A DNA stretch of 64,000 nucleotides. Origin: Coemansia sp. RSA 487 (taxonomy: Eukaryota > Kickxellomycota > Kickxellomycetes > Kickxellales > Kickxellaceae). Positions 22,129 to 32,422 of this stretch are shown here, piece by piece (the stretch's first letter is position 1; each line of letters starts with the position of its first letter). The stretch lies in assembly GCA_027577595.1 (NCBI GenBank), contig JANBRJ010000041.1, forward strand, positions 81,680 to 145,679, read 5' to 3'. Under the pieces are notes generated by a model. It had not been told where the DNA came from. It saw nothing but the letters and a program-made list of their open reading frames with translations, and did no database searches. Both the position numbers and the translations under genes were made by a program.

Positions 22129-23220
22129 ATGTGGCTTTGTGTTTCGACTTTTATTGCTGCGTCTGCCGCTATTGTCTCTTCAGTGGCTGCCTTGCCATCG
22201 GGAACCCATTCCAACGAACTCCGTAGTTTAACCGACCCCACGCTCTACATTTTTGGGGACTCGCTGTCCGACGTTGGAACACTCAAGACCATGACTCTGG
22301 GTCTTGTTCCGCCAAAGCCGTATTGGGAAGGCCGCTTTTCATCCGGCCCTGCTTGGAACGAGTACCTTGCACTTCTTTTAAAGTACAATTTGTACAACAG
22401 GGCACTCGGTGGAAGCACATCGGACAACACCCACTCCACTCTTATCGATATATTGAATATCAACATTCCAAGCACCCAGGACCAAATAAACTATTTCAAA
22501 TTTACAAGGCCACTGTATAAACTTGACCCGTCACGCAAGAAAGATGTCGCTGTGCTTGAGGTCGGTGCAAACGACTTTTTCGCAGAGCTTACTAATCTCA
22601 AGAGCAAAAAACTGACCATCGACAGCTTTGTCAACACATTGTCGACGACTGTGATGAGCCAAGTTGACCAACTACACAAGATCGGATTCAAGAACTTGAT
22701 TGTAGCCAACATGGCGGCTATCCAGTACACACCTATGTCCAACGAGGACAGCGAGACACGCCAGATTGCGCAAACCATGGTGATCGAGTACAACAAGCTG
22801 CTAGAGTCGGCAGCCGCATCGTGGAAGAGCAGTGCCAAGGACGTTGGCTTCTTTGCCATCGGTGATATCGGCGGCTTTGTTGAGTTGACTATAGGGTCGC
22901 CAGCGATCATTGGAGCACTTGACCTTAACGATACTAAAAGCTCTTGCATTGCTGGTTTGGTCACTGAGTCTGTTGGTGATTTGCTTCTTTCGATCATCAA
23001 TAGTGCTGATACGCCAACGTGCGCTGACCCAAGCACCAAATACTTCTTTGACGATATTCATCCCGCTGAGCGCATCCACCGTCTGTTTGGATACTATGCA
23101 AACGAGCTGGTTAAAGCGTTGTTTAGCGGGTCAACCTACGACCTAAACGAAGAAAACCTGCTTTATCTTATTAGCACATATAAATTGAACACAAAGGCTC
23201 CAAAGCCTGCATCCGTATGA
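22129..23220 (+). CDS. secreted GDSL (SGNH) esterase/lipase 2
   Basis: Paralogue of the preceding gene, 363 residues from the ATG at 22129, which opens into a signal peptide (about 1-21). Catalytic blocks are intact: IFGDSLSDVG (Ser45), NRALGGST, VGANDFF and FDDIHPAERIH. The frame is open 42 codons further upstream, but that extension would bury the signal peptide and overlap the promoter. Similarity to gene 1 runs the full length, including the C-terminal SLIKTYKL/YLISTYKL region and the final KPA motif. Substrate unknown. Confidence 0.92.
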   Translation: MWLCVSTFIAASAAIVSSVAALPSGTHSNELRSLTDPTLYIFGDSLSDVGTLKTMTLGLVPPKPYWEGRFSSGPAWNEYLALLLKYNLYNRALGGSTSDNTHSTLIDILNINIPSTQDQINYFKFTRPLYKLDPSRKKDVAVLEVGANDFFAELTNLKSKKLTIDSFVNTLSTTVMSQVDQLHKIGFKNLIVANMAAIQYTPMSNEDSETRQIAQTMVIEYNKLLESAAASWKSSAKDVGFFAIGDIGGFVELTIGSPAIIGALDLNDTKSSCIAGLVTESVGDLLLSIINSADTPTCADPSTKYFFDDIHPAERIHRLFGYYANELVKALFSGSTYDLNEENLLYLISTYKLNTKAPKPASV

Positions 23221-23319
23221 AAAAAAGAAGGGTCGTCTATTATGATATTTCTAGTCAGTATAATCATTAAAATCCTCGAAAACAAACAACTAGGTACTTT
23301 TGATTAAGACTAAAAAATG

Positions 23320-24423
23320 CTATATACTAGCAGGTTTTGGCGCTGGGTTTGCTAAGCTATATTGTGATATTAGTGAAAGTAAGTTTTCTTTGGATAACAG
23401 GTCATTAGAAACACCAGCATCGCCGTTATTACTGGATAGTATTTGCTGGAACAGTTGAAAAGCATAGTATCCAAACAATCTGTGGACGCGCTCAGATGGA
23501 TGGATGGGATCAAAGAAAAAAACGCTTGCTGGATCTTTGCAATTGGTAGCTTCTTTGGCACCAGACTCAAAGACCACGTATTTCAAAAAGTCAAGAAATG
23601 TTATACTGTCTTCAAAAAGACTGAGCCACCGGCCATTAGCGCAAAAAGTCGTGGTGTCTGTTATTCCAAGCGCATGTGTGATGTCTGGAGACATTGCGAT
23701 GTTGAGAAACTCACCAAGGTCGATGACAGCAAAGGAATCGATGTTTGCTAACTTTGACCACTCTTTGGCTTTTGTATCAAGCATTTTGTTGTACACAGTA
23801 ACCGTTGTGGCAGCCAAGAGTGACCGGGTTTTCCTTATGACTATTGGAGTATACTGCATAGACGGAAGGTTGGCAACAAGAATCCGTTTGAATCCGATCT
23901 GTTTAAGCATCTCTAACTGCAAAACAACGACATCAGATAGTTGGTCGGAAAAAGCATAGGCCGACTGTTTACCATTATCAATGTCAACAAATGCCGAGTT
24001 TGCGTCGTTGGCACCAATTTCCAGCACAGCAACATCGGCGGATTGGACAAGTGGGTAGCGAGTATTTGCCTTTGCGCGTGCAAACTCTTGTATTTGGTCG
24101 TGTGTTGTTGGTGGGTCCAACGGAATAAAATGGAGAAACCATTGGCGAACACCTGTGGATTTTGCTAGCCCCACAGCATGGTTCGAAAGGTTGTAGTCGA
24201 GTAGCAGTGATAGATACTCGCTCCATACTGGACCAGATGAAAATCGACCGCTCCAGTAGTATGGTGGCGGTACTAGTCCGTGTGTTAGCTGCTTGAGATT
24301 ACCAGTATCGGAGAGGGAGTCACCAAAAACGTGCACTGTTGGTCGACTTATCGGTAGAGCTTGGATCAGCATGCAAGTATAGGATATCAAGAAGATTAAT
24401 GATGATGGCGTCAATAGAAACAT
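23320..24423 (-). CDS. secreted GDSL (SGNH) esterase/lipase 3
   Basis: Third, more divergent member, convergent with gene 2. 367 residues from the ATG at 24421-24423; the upstream extension of the frame starts only at a TTG. A hydrophobic leader (1-22) is followed closely by VFGDSLSDTG (Ser36). IGANDA replaces the VGANDFF of the others, and FDPIHPSERVH keeps the catalytic Asp-His. Block II is altered (NHAVGLAKS in place of the GGST form), so the oxyanion loop differs and substrate choice may too. The C-terminus again ends in a KPA motif. Confidence 0.9.
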   Translation of the reverse strand: MFLLTPSSLIFLISYTCMLIQALPISRPTVHVFGDSLSDTGNLKQLTHGLVPPPYYWSGRFSSGPVWSEYLSLLLDYNLSNHAVGLAKSTGVRQWFLHFIPLDPPTTHDQIQEFARAKANTRYPLVQSADVAVLEIGANDANSAFVDIDNGKQSAYAFSDQLSDVVVLQLEMLKQIGFKRILVANLPSMQYTPIVIRKTRSLLAATTVTVYNKMLDTKAKEWSKLANIDSFAVIDLGEFLNIAMSPDITHALGITDTTTFCANGRWLSLFEDSITFLDFLKYVVFESGAKEATNCKDPASVFFFDPIHPSERVHRLFGYYAFQLFQQILSSNNGDAGVSNDLLSKENLLSLISQYSLANPAPKPASI

Positions 24424-25567
24424 TATAGAGGTGTCATAAAACTGGGCGTGAATTGGCGTTATTAGCAGAGAAAAAAGCAAGGTAAATGTAATAATAAAAG
24501 CTCTCGAATCCCTCAACGTTGAAGCAGCTTAATGCCGTTTATAAACAGCTGAGGAATATAAACAAACGAGTAGATAGCCGCTCTACCCAGGAAAGCAAGG
24601 TCGGAGGAGCTCGTGTAGGATTGGAGCACCCCAATGTCTTGTATAAAATGATTTTTAGAAACGAAATAGATACTGTTGTGTCAGCCGTTATAAAGGTGAA
24701 TGCTGATGTATCATATGTAAAAATCCAGTCGACATGGCGCCTTCCTTTTTCGCAAGGATAGTTCGAATTGCAACAAGAGCTTTGGGCTAGAAGGATAAAG
24801 CAAAAGTATTGGCATTTCTATACGACACGGTAGGATACAGCCCATCCGTTTGGCTATTTAACAGAAATCAATATGGCTATCAAACCCCGTATCTTCGCTT
24901 AAACACGCAAATGCAAAAAGATGAAAAAGCAATGTGTGCGAAGAACGAAACGAAAGTAGCTTGTGACAATTGCATATCTAAAAGGGGCAAAGGATGGCGA
25001 AGAACAGTTGGGGGTGGGTGATCTGCCAGGTTTGTTCGTCTTGGTCCAAAAAAAGAGAAAGAGAATATCGTAAAAAGGAAATAGCATGTAGAAGGTGGGA
25101 CTGCGTGACAATGTGGCTGTACTTTATGATGTCTCTTGTATTCACAATTGGCTAACTTGGTTATGAAAAAGGAGCCAACATTGCTGAAAAGAGATTGCAA
25201 ATCATGAGGTTTTTCCTTTGTCTTTGCGGTCCAAAATCAACAAGTATAGCATGGATTTCATGATGAAGAGGATGAAAAAGACATTTAACTCCCTGTGCTG
25301 TGATAGTGCAGAAAAATGCAGCCCATCAACTTGCTAATAAACAAGCGAAATGTGTGATGGCTCGGAGAAGTACCAGCTTTAGCCATATGAACGACGATTG
25401 TCCAAAAAGAAAGTTTTCAATGCTAGATATGATTAATAGGATTGTATTAAATCACATTCTACCGGTATGTACACATAACGTGCATCATTCAGCCAAGAAA
25501 AAAGAGTATGTGCGGCCATCAGCACCGTAAATAAAAGGAGGGGGAAATCGCAACAAACAAGCTTCCT
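24424..25567. other. intergenic region between GDSL 3 and SNU13
   Basis: 1.1 kb with no convincing gene. The frame at 24519-24761 begins at TTG and overlaps the GDSL 3 promoter, so it was not called. Confidence 0.5.
24538..24543 (-). promoter_or_regulatory. TATA box of third GDSL gene
   Basis: TATAAA on the minus strand within the palindrome GTTTATAAAC, 115-120 bases before the ATG at 24423. Confidence 0.45.
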
Positions 25568-26229
25568 TTAAATAAGAAGCTTCTCGATCTGCTGCTTGAT
25601 GTTGGTGATCTGGGGCTTGAGATCCGAGGCTTCGTTGGTGGTGACCGAGGCAGCAACAACAGAACGCGAGACACCGCACGCACGACCAAGAGCGGTCTTC
25701 GAGGGAACAAAGACGTAGGGGACGTTCTTGTCTTCGCAAAGCAGAGGCAGATGGAGGAGGATCTCGATGGGCTCGCAGTCGGCAGCCATAATGATGAACT
25801 CGGAGATACCGCGGTTGAGGGTCTTGGTGGCCTCGTTGGCGCCCTTCTTCAGCTGCTTGTAGTGCGATGCCTGCTGCACAAGATCCAGGATCTTGGTACT
25901 GAGCGTTGCGTCGGCAAGAGGAAAAGCCTTGGGGTCAACTTCCGTGGTCTACACACGCCAAAAACGGATTGTTAACGAACAATAAAGAAACACACTTGCT
26001 TCGTTAGTAACCATGATGTTATCGTAGTATGTTTGTTTGTTTTCACTGGATCGGTGGTGTTAAGAGCAAGAATCAGATATTAAAAATCACAGCTGGTTAC
26101 ATGTTTATAATTGATTGTTGGTTTCAAAGTGAGCTGGGTGTGAAATCATCACATTCGTTGCTTTATACGATGCACAGAAGAGAAAGCATATCTCCAGCGG
26201 TTGAACAAAAAATACCAAAAGCTTACCAT
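25568..26229 (-). CDS. SNU13: Snu13/15.5K, L7Ae-family kink-turn RNA-binding protein
   Basis: Core protein of box C/D snoRNPs and of U4/U6.U5 snRNP; it binds kink-turns in C/D snoRNA and U4 snRNA in nucleolus and nucleus. The 127 residues are nearly the yeast (126) and human (128) length. Landmarks: [55 protein letters not shown]. The frame lacks a start until an intron is allowed: exon 2 (25568-25948) follows a TAG acceptor, and exon 1 is only the ATG at 26227-26229 followed by GTAAGC. A perfect TACTAAC branch point at 26003-26009 lies in that 278-base intron and makes the nearer ATG at 26013 unlikely. The intron also holds a C/D snoRNA candidate. Confidence 0.93.
26066..26161 (-). ncRNA. 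intronic C/D-box snoRNA candidate, snR71/U29-like
   Basis: Within the SNU13 intron on the sense strand. C box GTGATGA at 26152-26146; D box CTGA at 26076-26073; flanks GCAACGA and TTCTTGC form a terminal stem (four pairs, a mismatch, two more pairs). The guide ACCCAGCTCAC after the C box is an exact 11-base complement of GUGAGCUGGGU, a conserved segment of large-subunit rRNA downstream of the A-loop (recalled from memory). With TTGA as D' box, the D'+5 rule points to the A that snR71 methylates in yeast (Am2946). The element is upstream of the branch point, as expected for intron-processed snoRNAs. Confidence 0.75.
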
Positions 26230-27042
26230 TATTTATATTTTTGAAATCTGACAAAAAGCAAAAATCTGAAGAGTGAAAAATAGCGAAACAAGCGAACGGA
26301 TGGAGAGAAAAGCTTGGTCTGGAAGATTGTGCCAGAGTCCCGTTGTTTTATACTGAAAAACAAACACAAAAGATTCCAAAAAAAAAGAATCATGAAAAAA
26401 TTGCTAACCGCGTAATCGTCCGATCTGATCATTGTGATTGGGCTGATAAATCCAAAAAAGCATAATCACTGCATCAAGCCAGCATTTTGTCCCTTGCATA
26501 AAGTGCACTGCTTTAAAAAAAAACATAAAATGCACTGCAACAAAAATAAATAAAACAAAAATAAAGTGCACTACAGTGGGTCTTTTCAAATAATGCTGCG
26601 GCTTATCCATGACTTTTATGCGGCTCACAGCTATTCCAGCAGCGTTTTTCAGGAGAGTTGGCTCAATATCAGCACATCTTGGTTTGCTTTTGATCTGGGA
26701 GGGGTGATACAGCCAGGTAAGTTAACGACCACACCATCCTCCTCTCAGCACGCTGCTCTTCATTATCCCTCAGAACAAACATTCAACACAGGCAGTTCGT
26801 GTTGCCATCATTGTGCTCAGTTTGCTTAAATGTTAGCTTTAACTTTCCGACTCCAGTTGCTTAGTAGCTGGGGTCTTATATTGATTTCAATGATTCGGAT
26901 TGGCAAAAAATTCTAAAAAACAAAATGTGGTTTTTTTTGATGCACAGCAAAGGACACGTACAAGCCACTAGCCAAATGTAATCGCGATTAATGTATACTG
27001 CGCCAGCAAGGAGACCAGGAAAGCACAGTTTGCTTGCACTAT
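26230..27042. other. intergenic region upstream of SNU13
   Basis: AT-rich. Three copies of ATAAARTGCACT occur at about 26499, 26527 and 26562, spaced 28 and 35 bases apart. No gene is seen. Confidence 0.45.
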
Positions 27043-27591
27043 CTAAATTCCAAGGGCATATTTGAGGATGAGTGGCATAAGCGAATCCACTGCATTTGCA
27101 GTTGCCTTGACCAGCTGGCGCGATGGACCAGCTGGTAGAACACCATTAACAACACTAGCAAGCTCCTTTATAATAGGGCGTAGTGCATGAGCAGCCTTGT
27201 TGATTAGTTTTGTGGTAGAGTCATCAGAATCATCAGAATCGCTAGAAGAATCATCGTCATCCTTAGCACGGTTTTGAACGCCTGAATTTGCAGATGTGAC
27301 AGTACGTCTTTTCTCAACCAAAGTGCGGATCTCATAAAGGGTGTCGACAAGACGACCACTGAGCTGCTGGACAAGTGCTTTGGCTTCGGCTTGGCTGAGC
27401 TCCTTTTCTTTGTCCCTGTCTTGGTCCTGGTCCTGGGCAGGTGTGGCATGTGCAAGGATGGTTGGACTAGGCAGTGTTGTTTGTGCTGACAGTTGCAAGT
27501 CCTGGTTGATTGGAGCAGCAGTCGCCGATAGGCAATGCAGAAGCACAACTATGCACAACGATAAGAGAGTAGGTAATCTATCCAGACGCAT
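27043..27591 (-). CDS. small secreted protein, function unknown
   Basis: 182 residues from the ATG at 27589-27591; the open frame starts two codons earlier at TTG. A clear signal peptide (LLSLCIVVLLHCLSATA) is followed by a QDQDQDRDKEKE repeat, a helix (KALVQQLSGRLVDTLYEIRTLVEKR) ending in basic residues that kexin could cut, an acidic Asp/Ser block (DDDDSSSDSDDSDDS), and a C-terminal helical segment with LINKAAHALRPIIKELASVV. No cysteines in the mature part and no family recognised. Probably secreted or cell-wall associated. It is a possible kexin substrate by motif only. Confidence 0.72.
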   Translation of the reverse strand: MRLDRLPTLLSLCIVVLLHCLSATAAPINQDLQLSAQTTLPSPTILAHATPAQDQDQDRDKEKELSQAEAKALVQQLSGRLVDTLYEIRTLVEKRRTVTSANSGVQNRAKDDDDSSSDSDDSDDSTTKLINKAAHALRPIIKELASVVNGVLPAGPSRQLVKATANAVDSLMPLILKYALGI

Positions 27592-28796
27592 ATTCAATTT
27601 ACAATGTTCCTTGGCATGTGTATCAAAGGTGGAATTGACATAAGATAAAAAGAGAAGAAAGAAAACCTATTTGGTGTTAAGTGTTGGAGGTAGCATATGA
27701 AATACATATTTCCTGCATTTTGGGCAATATGGCTACAATTTAGGCAGTAATCAATGCTTTAAAGGGCAATTTTAGTGACATGCTGCACTTGATGTCAAGG
27801 AAGAAGATCAGGGGCGGGGAAATGAAAAAGGGGGAAATTACATGGTGCATGGTGCATCATTTGCATCTTGTGTGTCTGTTTTTTCGGGATTCAAAACGCC
27901 AACGACAAACGTAGATTATATGAACCACAACAGCAATGCTGAGCAATGTCAATATGCCTTTACTCGCTTTGTCTATTGCCATCATGGTTTGAGATGCGCG
28001 ATTAAATGAGTTTGCTGTCACCACGGATGTGCTTGGTTCTCAGAATGGTTCTACTTCTAGAAGCTCACTTGATCCGCCTATGCTGAAAGCGCTACTGTCA
28101 GCATGCGTGAGGGAGACGGACGAACAGGATAAGCAGAGGAATGAGGGAGAGGGATTTGTTCTTGCGGATTTGAGGAGAACAGTGTGATTGGGCAGACAGA
28201 AAAGCACAGTCGCCTTTTTGGGGGGAGGAGAAACGGCATTTACAGGCTGTTACCTTTTGTTAAAAAATTTGCACACCCCATGTTCTGTTTTCTGTTGTTG
28301 GCGTGCGTACCAAAAATCCTGCCAAATAATATCTCTAGAGCGCGCTCTTTATACAAGCTGTGTGCAAAATGGCATGGCTCAGTTGGGCTCAGGTGTGCAT
28401 TTTGAAAGTCCCTTCAATCACTCGCGTTTTCCCACTTTTATGTCCTTAATCAATTGTCACACTTTTTTTTATCTTTTGCTCACACCCCTTTCCTCCTCTC
28501 CCTCTGTTTTTTCTTCAATCACACTTGTTAGGAATCTCTTTTTTTCTTTCTTTCTTTCTTTCATTCCGAAGAGGTACATTACTTTTTCTATTTCAGATTT
28601 TCTGCTAGAGGCTGTTATTAACCGAGCTCTTGGCTTCTTTCTGCGGTCTTTTTATCTCTATTATATTGTTATCCACAAAGTACCAGCAGTATACGCGCGT
28701 GGTACCAGAAACACAACCTCTTTTTTTCTTGTACAGAATACCACAGTAAAGTTTACTTTAGCTGGTCTAAACCTTATTGTAACACAGATAGCGAAC
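27592..28796. other. divergent promoter region
   Basis: No gene supported. The open frame of the downstream gene extends back to 28188 but is pyrimidine-rich leader sequence (about 28430-28600) without conserved content. The translation start at 28797 opens the BED domain directly. Confidence 0.5.
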
Positions 28797-31700
28797 ATGG
28801 CACCAAAGCACTTTGCGCCAGTATGGCAGCACTACGAGCGGCACGAGCCCACGGGACGGTCAAAGCACCACCGGGCTATATGCAAGTTTTGTAAATACGA
28901 GCTCTCTGGGCAGCCAGAGCGCATGAAGACCCATCTGCAGAGATGCAGCGGCTGTCCTCAGCACATCAAGGATGATTTTGGCGCCGAAGACGCGCAGGCG
29001 CAACAGTCGACGGGAGGCGACGGTGGAGCGTCGTCGGCGTTTGGAAGAAACAACTTTGCCATTTCGACGTCAGCAATGGAGTTCGAGCAGAGCGAGGATA
29101 CAGCAGAGCCATCCCGGCCAGGCGTGCGGATGTCTGGGCCGCCGATAAGTGCTACAACACCGATGAAGCGCAGGCGGTCGATGGAGATTGGCAGCGGGGC
29201 TGAGGGACTGGCTGGGCTTCCCTGGGCACCCATGGCGAATGCCAGTGCAATTGCTCCAACACGTAAGTATCGTCTTTTCATTTCAATTCATTCCCTCTAT
29301 TAGCGTCGGTGTCTGCTGAATGCAGTGTGCATGCACGGGTAAAATACCGTGCTTGTTTTCTCTCCCAGCGACCCCTGGTGCTCTTGGGTTCTTGGTCTCT
29401 CAGAACACAGCGTGCACAAAAAGGGGGAGGGGAGGTTTGCTGATCGGCTTTTGTTCGCACGCATTTCCAGGGGGAGAGAAAGCTCAGGGCAGGTAAACAG
29501 AGATGTGCGCAAGCGCCTGTTTCTCTAAAAGTGCAAAGTGGACAGGCATGCATGTTGCATTGTATTCCTTGGGAAGAAACACCTCTGTATCAATCTATTC
29601 TACGATGTCCAGCGTTTGCTGCTTCATTTTGCCCATGTTCTTCTTCTTCTGTATATGCATGCAGTATGCGAAGACGTTTAACGCGACACATACGATCCCT
29701 CCCTTCTTCTCCATCTTATCCAATGTTTGGCTGCAATCGTCCTCCATGTTTATCGCATTCATTGCACTGGATGTTGCGTTGTCGATTTTTATCGATCAAG
29801 ATGCACAAATTGTAACATGCTTGCTAATCTATGTGCAGCTGTTATCCGGCTCCAACCCACACAACCCGTATCCCTATATTCTATGTGTATGTAGAAACTG
29901 CTGTTCCGCCAGCGTTTAGCACGCCATATGCATCTTCAGCTGCAACCACATTCCCTCCACCGCCGCCGCCTCCACAGGCACCTGCCTCCACAGCATCAAC
30001 GACAGCACCACCACCACTACATCCTCCGCAATCTGCTTCTGCTGCTGTTAGTGCCACAAACTCCTCTGGAACGTCTGCACACAACGCAGCAGGGATTACG
30101 GGTGGTAGCAGTAACAATGGGCCCCACGCACCACTGACACCAGCAGGCGCGGCGCAAATGGGGGGAAGCAGCATGCAGGCTCCGTACCACGTATACCAAA
30201 GCGAAGCATCGCCGTTTTCAGGCGTGTACGAGAACGTGCGCGGCTACTACTCGCGGTATACGCCGATAAATAAGATGCAGACGTCAATAGGCCCGACGAT
30301 CTCGCCGCACCCGATAATCCGCGACGCCATATCCAAAGTGCCCAAGCCTGTGCGCGACCGGTTCTATGGGTGTGGCACGCCACTGCCGACGGGAATCGAC
30401 GGATTGCGGGTTCTTGACCTGGGATGCGGCGCCGGGCGCGATTGCTATGTGGCTGCCAAGCTTGTAGGTCCGTCAGGCGAGGTCATCGGCGTCGACATGA
30501 CTGACGAGCAGCTACGCGTGGCACGGGAGTTTGTCTCTGAGTACTCGAAGGTGCTTGGGTACCAGCCGCACTTGCGGTTCGTCAAAGGGTACATTGAGTT
30601 CCTGAACCAACTGCCCGATCTGTATTCCGGCTCAATCGACGTGTGCATCTCGAACAACGCAGTCAATCTATCGCCCAACAAGGAGCTAGTTCTGCGCAGC
30701 GTGTTTGATATATTGAAAGAGGGCGGCGAGTTCCAGTTCAGCGACATTTATGCGGATCGGCGGCTGCCCAACCATGTCCGGTCGCATCCAGTACTGATGG
30801 GCGAATGTCTTGGCGGCGCACTGTACACCGAGGACTTTAAGCGCCTGTGCCAGCGCGTTGGGTTCATGGATGCGCGGCAAGTCAGCCCGCCGGCTGCCGT
30901 GCGGATCGAGTCGCCCGAGTTGCGTGATCTTCTGGGTGCAACACAGTTCTACAGCATCACGTTCCGGCTCTTCAAGTTCTCGCGACCCTCGTCGGTGCTA
31001 GAGCCAACACGCGAGGACTACGGACAGGTTGCCATCTATCGCGGGACAATCGAGGGCCAGCGGGCACGCACGCGCTTTGACAACAAGTGGGCGTTCGAAG
31101 CGAATCGTCCTGTGCTCGTAGATGGAAATACGGCTGTCATGCTAGGCGAATCGTGGCTGCGCCGGCATTTTGAGGTACGTGGCGACCGGTCGCAGCATTT
31201 TGGCGGATTTATGGCAGATCCGCCAGCCGTGCAGTACGAGCCGTGGGAGACAGATCCTGAGTACGAGGAGTATGTGCCCGGTATGTCGTTTGGTGGGCTT
31301 GATGCTTCATCAATTACTGGGCAAGAGGAGGCGCTCGTGCGCCGCCGTGGATTCCTGCCGTTCCCCACGCCCTATTTCCTCAACGGACTGCAGAAGCAGA
31401 AGCAGCAGCAGCAGCAGCAGCAACAGTCTGGTGCGTATGGTGCTGGTGATGTCGGAGCACAGGGAATGTCGGAGCGGTCGTCGCCAATGAACGATTCTTA
31501 CACTTCGCCACAGACAAGGACATTTCACTCACGAATGAACAGCTCCGCGGGTGGCAGCAACCACGTAGCCCATCAGAGGACAGCAGCGCTGCGCGAGCAT
31601 CCAACGACCTTTCCGCGGCTATCGTCGTTTTCGATAAGCCAGAGTAACGTGCGCTCAGATGGCACGACATCTGGGCGGCCACATCCACCATCGAGCATTG

Positions 31701-32311
31701 GCACCCACCACTATCCACTAGCTCCAAACACAACGACACCCACCGCAGCGCAGCCGCCGCCGTATCAAAAATACAAGCGCACATCGAGCCCGCGGTTCGT
31801 CATGCCGGTCCACCGCGTGTCGTCGTCGTACAAATCGCACCACCCCTATCCGCAGCCAATATCCGCCGGTGTGTCACCCACGGCTGGCCCAGTCAGCGGG
31901 AATGGAGGGGCACCGATGCCAATCGTATCACCACTTCCGCCAAATAATGTGCCACCACAGCACACCACATCGCTTGCCTCGTCGACAATGTCGCCGCAAG
32001 CAGCGCCACCGTCATCTCTTAATAAAGCATCGGGCACAAGCGCATCGTCACCGACACCCAACCCACGGTCTGCCGATAGTCCAAGTGCACCAGGGTATAC
32101 AACAGCACCGCTTGTCGCGCTATCAACATCGTCGTCATCGACATCGCTGGCTCAATCGGCCACGCGGTTTGAGACGCGCCAAACGTCCTTTTCCAGCGGT
32201 GCTGCTACCGCAAGCTCCAGAAGATCTCCCATAGCTGCTGTGATGGCGGTGTCGCCGCCCAGGCACCACTCGCCAGGGCCGTCGATCGTCACCGCTGCCT
32301 CGATCAACTGA
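28797..32311 (+). CDS. BED zinc finger fused to AS3MT-like methyltransferase
   Basis: Exons 28797-29262 and 29895-32311 join in phase across a 632-base GT-AG intron, giving 960 residues. An N-terminal BED-type zinc finger (Cys29, Cys32, His46, Cys50) suggests DNA binding. After a disordered linker with a Pro run, residues about 270-530 match arsenite S-adenosylmethionine methyltransferases: LDLGCGAGRDCYVA (SAM loop, about 329-341), GVDMT, GECLGGALY (Cys460) and the extension GQVAIYRGTI. The YGCG cysteine is kept, but the SNCVINL cysteine is Asn410 (SNNAVNL) and the most N-terminal AS3MT cysteine is not seen. A 400-residue Ser/Pro/Gln-rich tail follows. Arsenic methylation is therefore doubtful; a nuclear methyltransferase is possible. 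Confidence 0.85.
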
Positions 32312-32422
32312 GCTGTGAAGGGGGGTTTTATGTTGTGTGTAGTATTTTTATTTAAATGATTTTATTGGTTTTTGTAAGTTAATGCGTAATACTGCTATGC
32401 TTTATTGCATGCAAAAAAAAGC

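Noticed and set aside
24519-24761. 80-codon frame upstream of GDSL 3
   Set aside because: Starts at TTG and lies across the GDSL 3 promoter palindrome; no recognisable content.
26011-26013. ATG closer to the SNU13 exon, giving a longer exon 1 (MVTNEAS)
   Set aside because: This ATG directly abuts the perfect TACTAAC branch point at 26003-26009, and its possible donors are weak (GTGTTT, GTTACT). The ATG|GTAAGC at 26226-26229 fits far better.
28188-28796. 203-codon extension before the BED domain
   Set aside because: Pyrimidine-rich leader translated by chance; composition is Phe/Leu/Ser-rich with no conserved segment.
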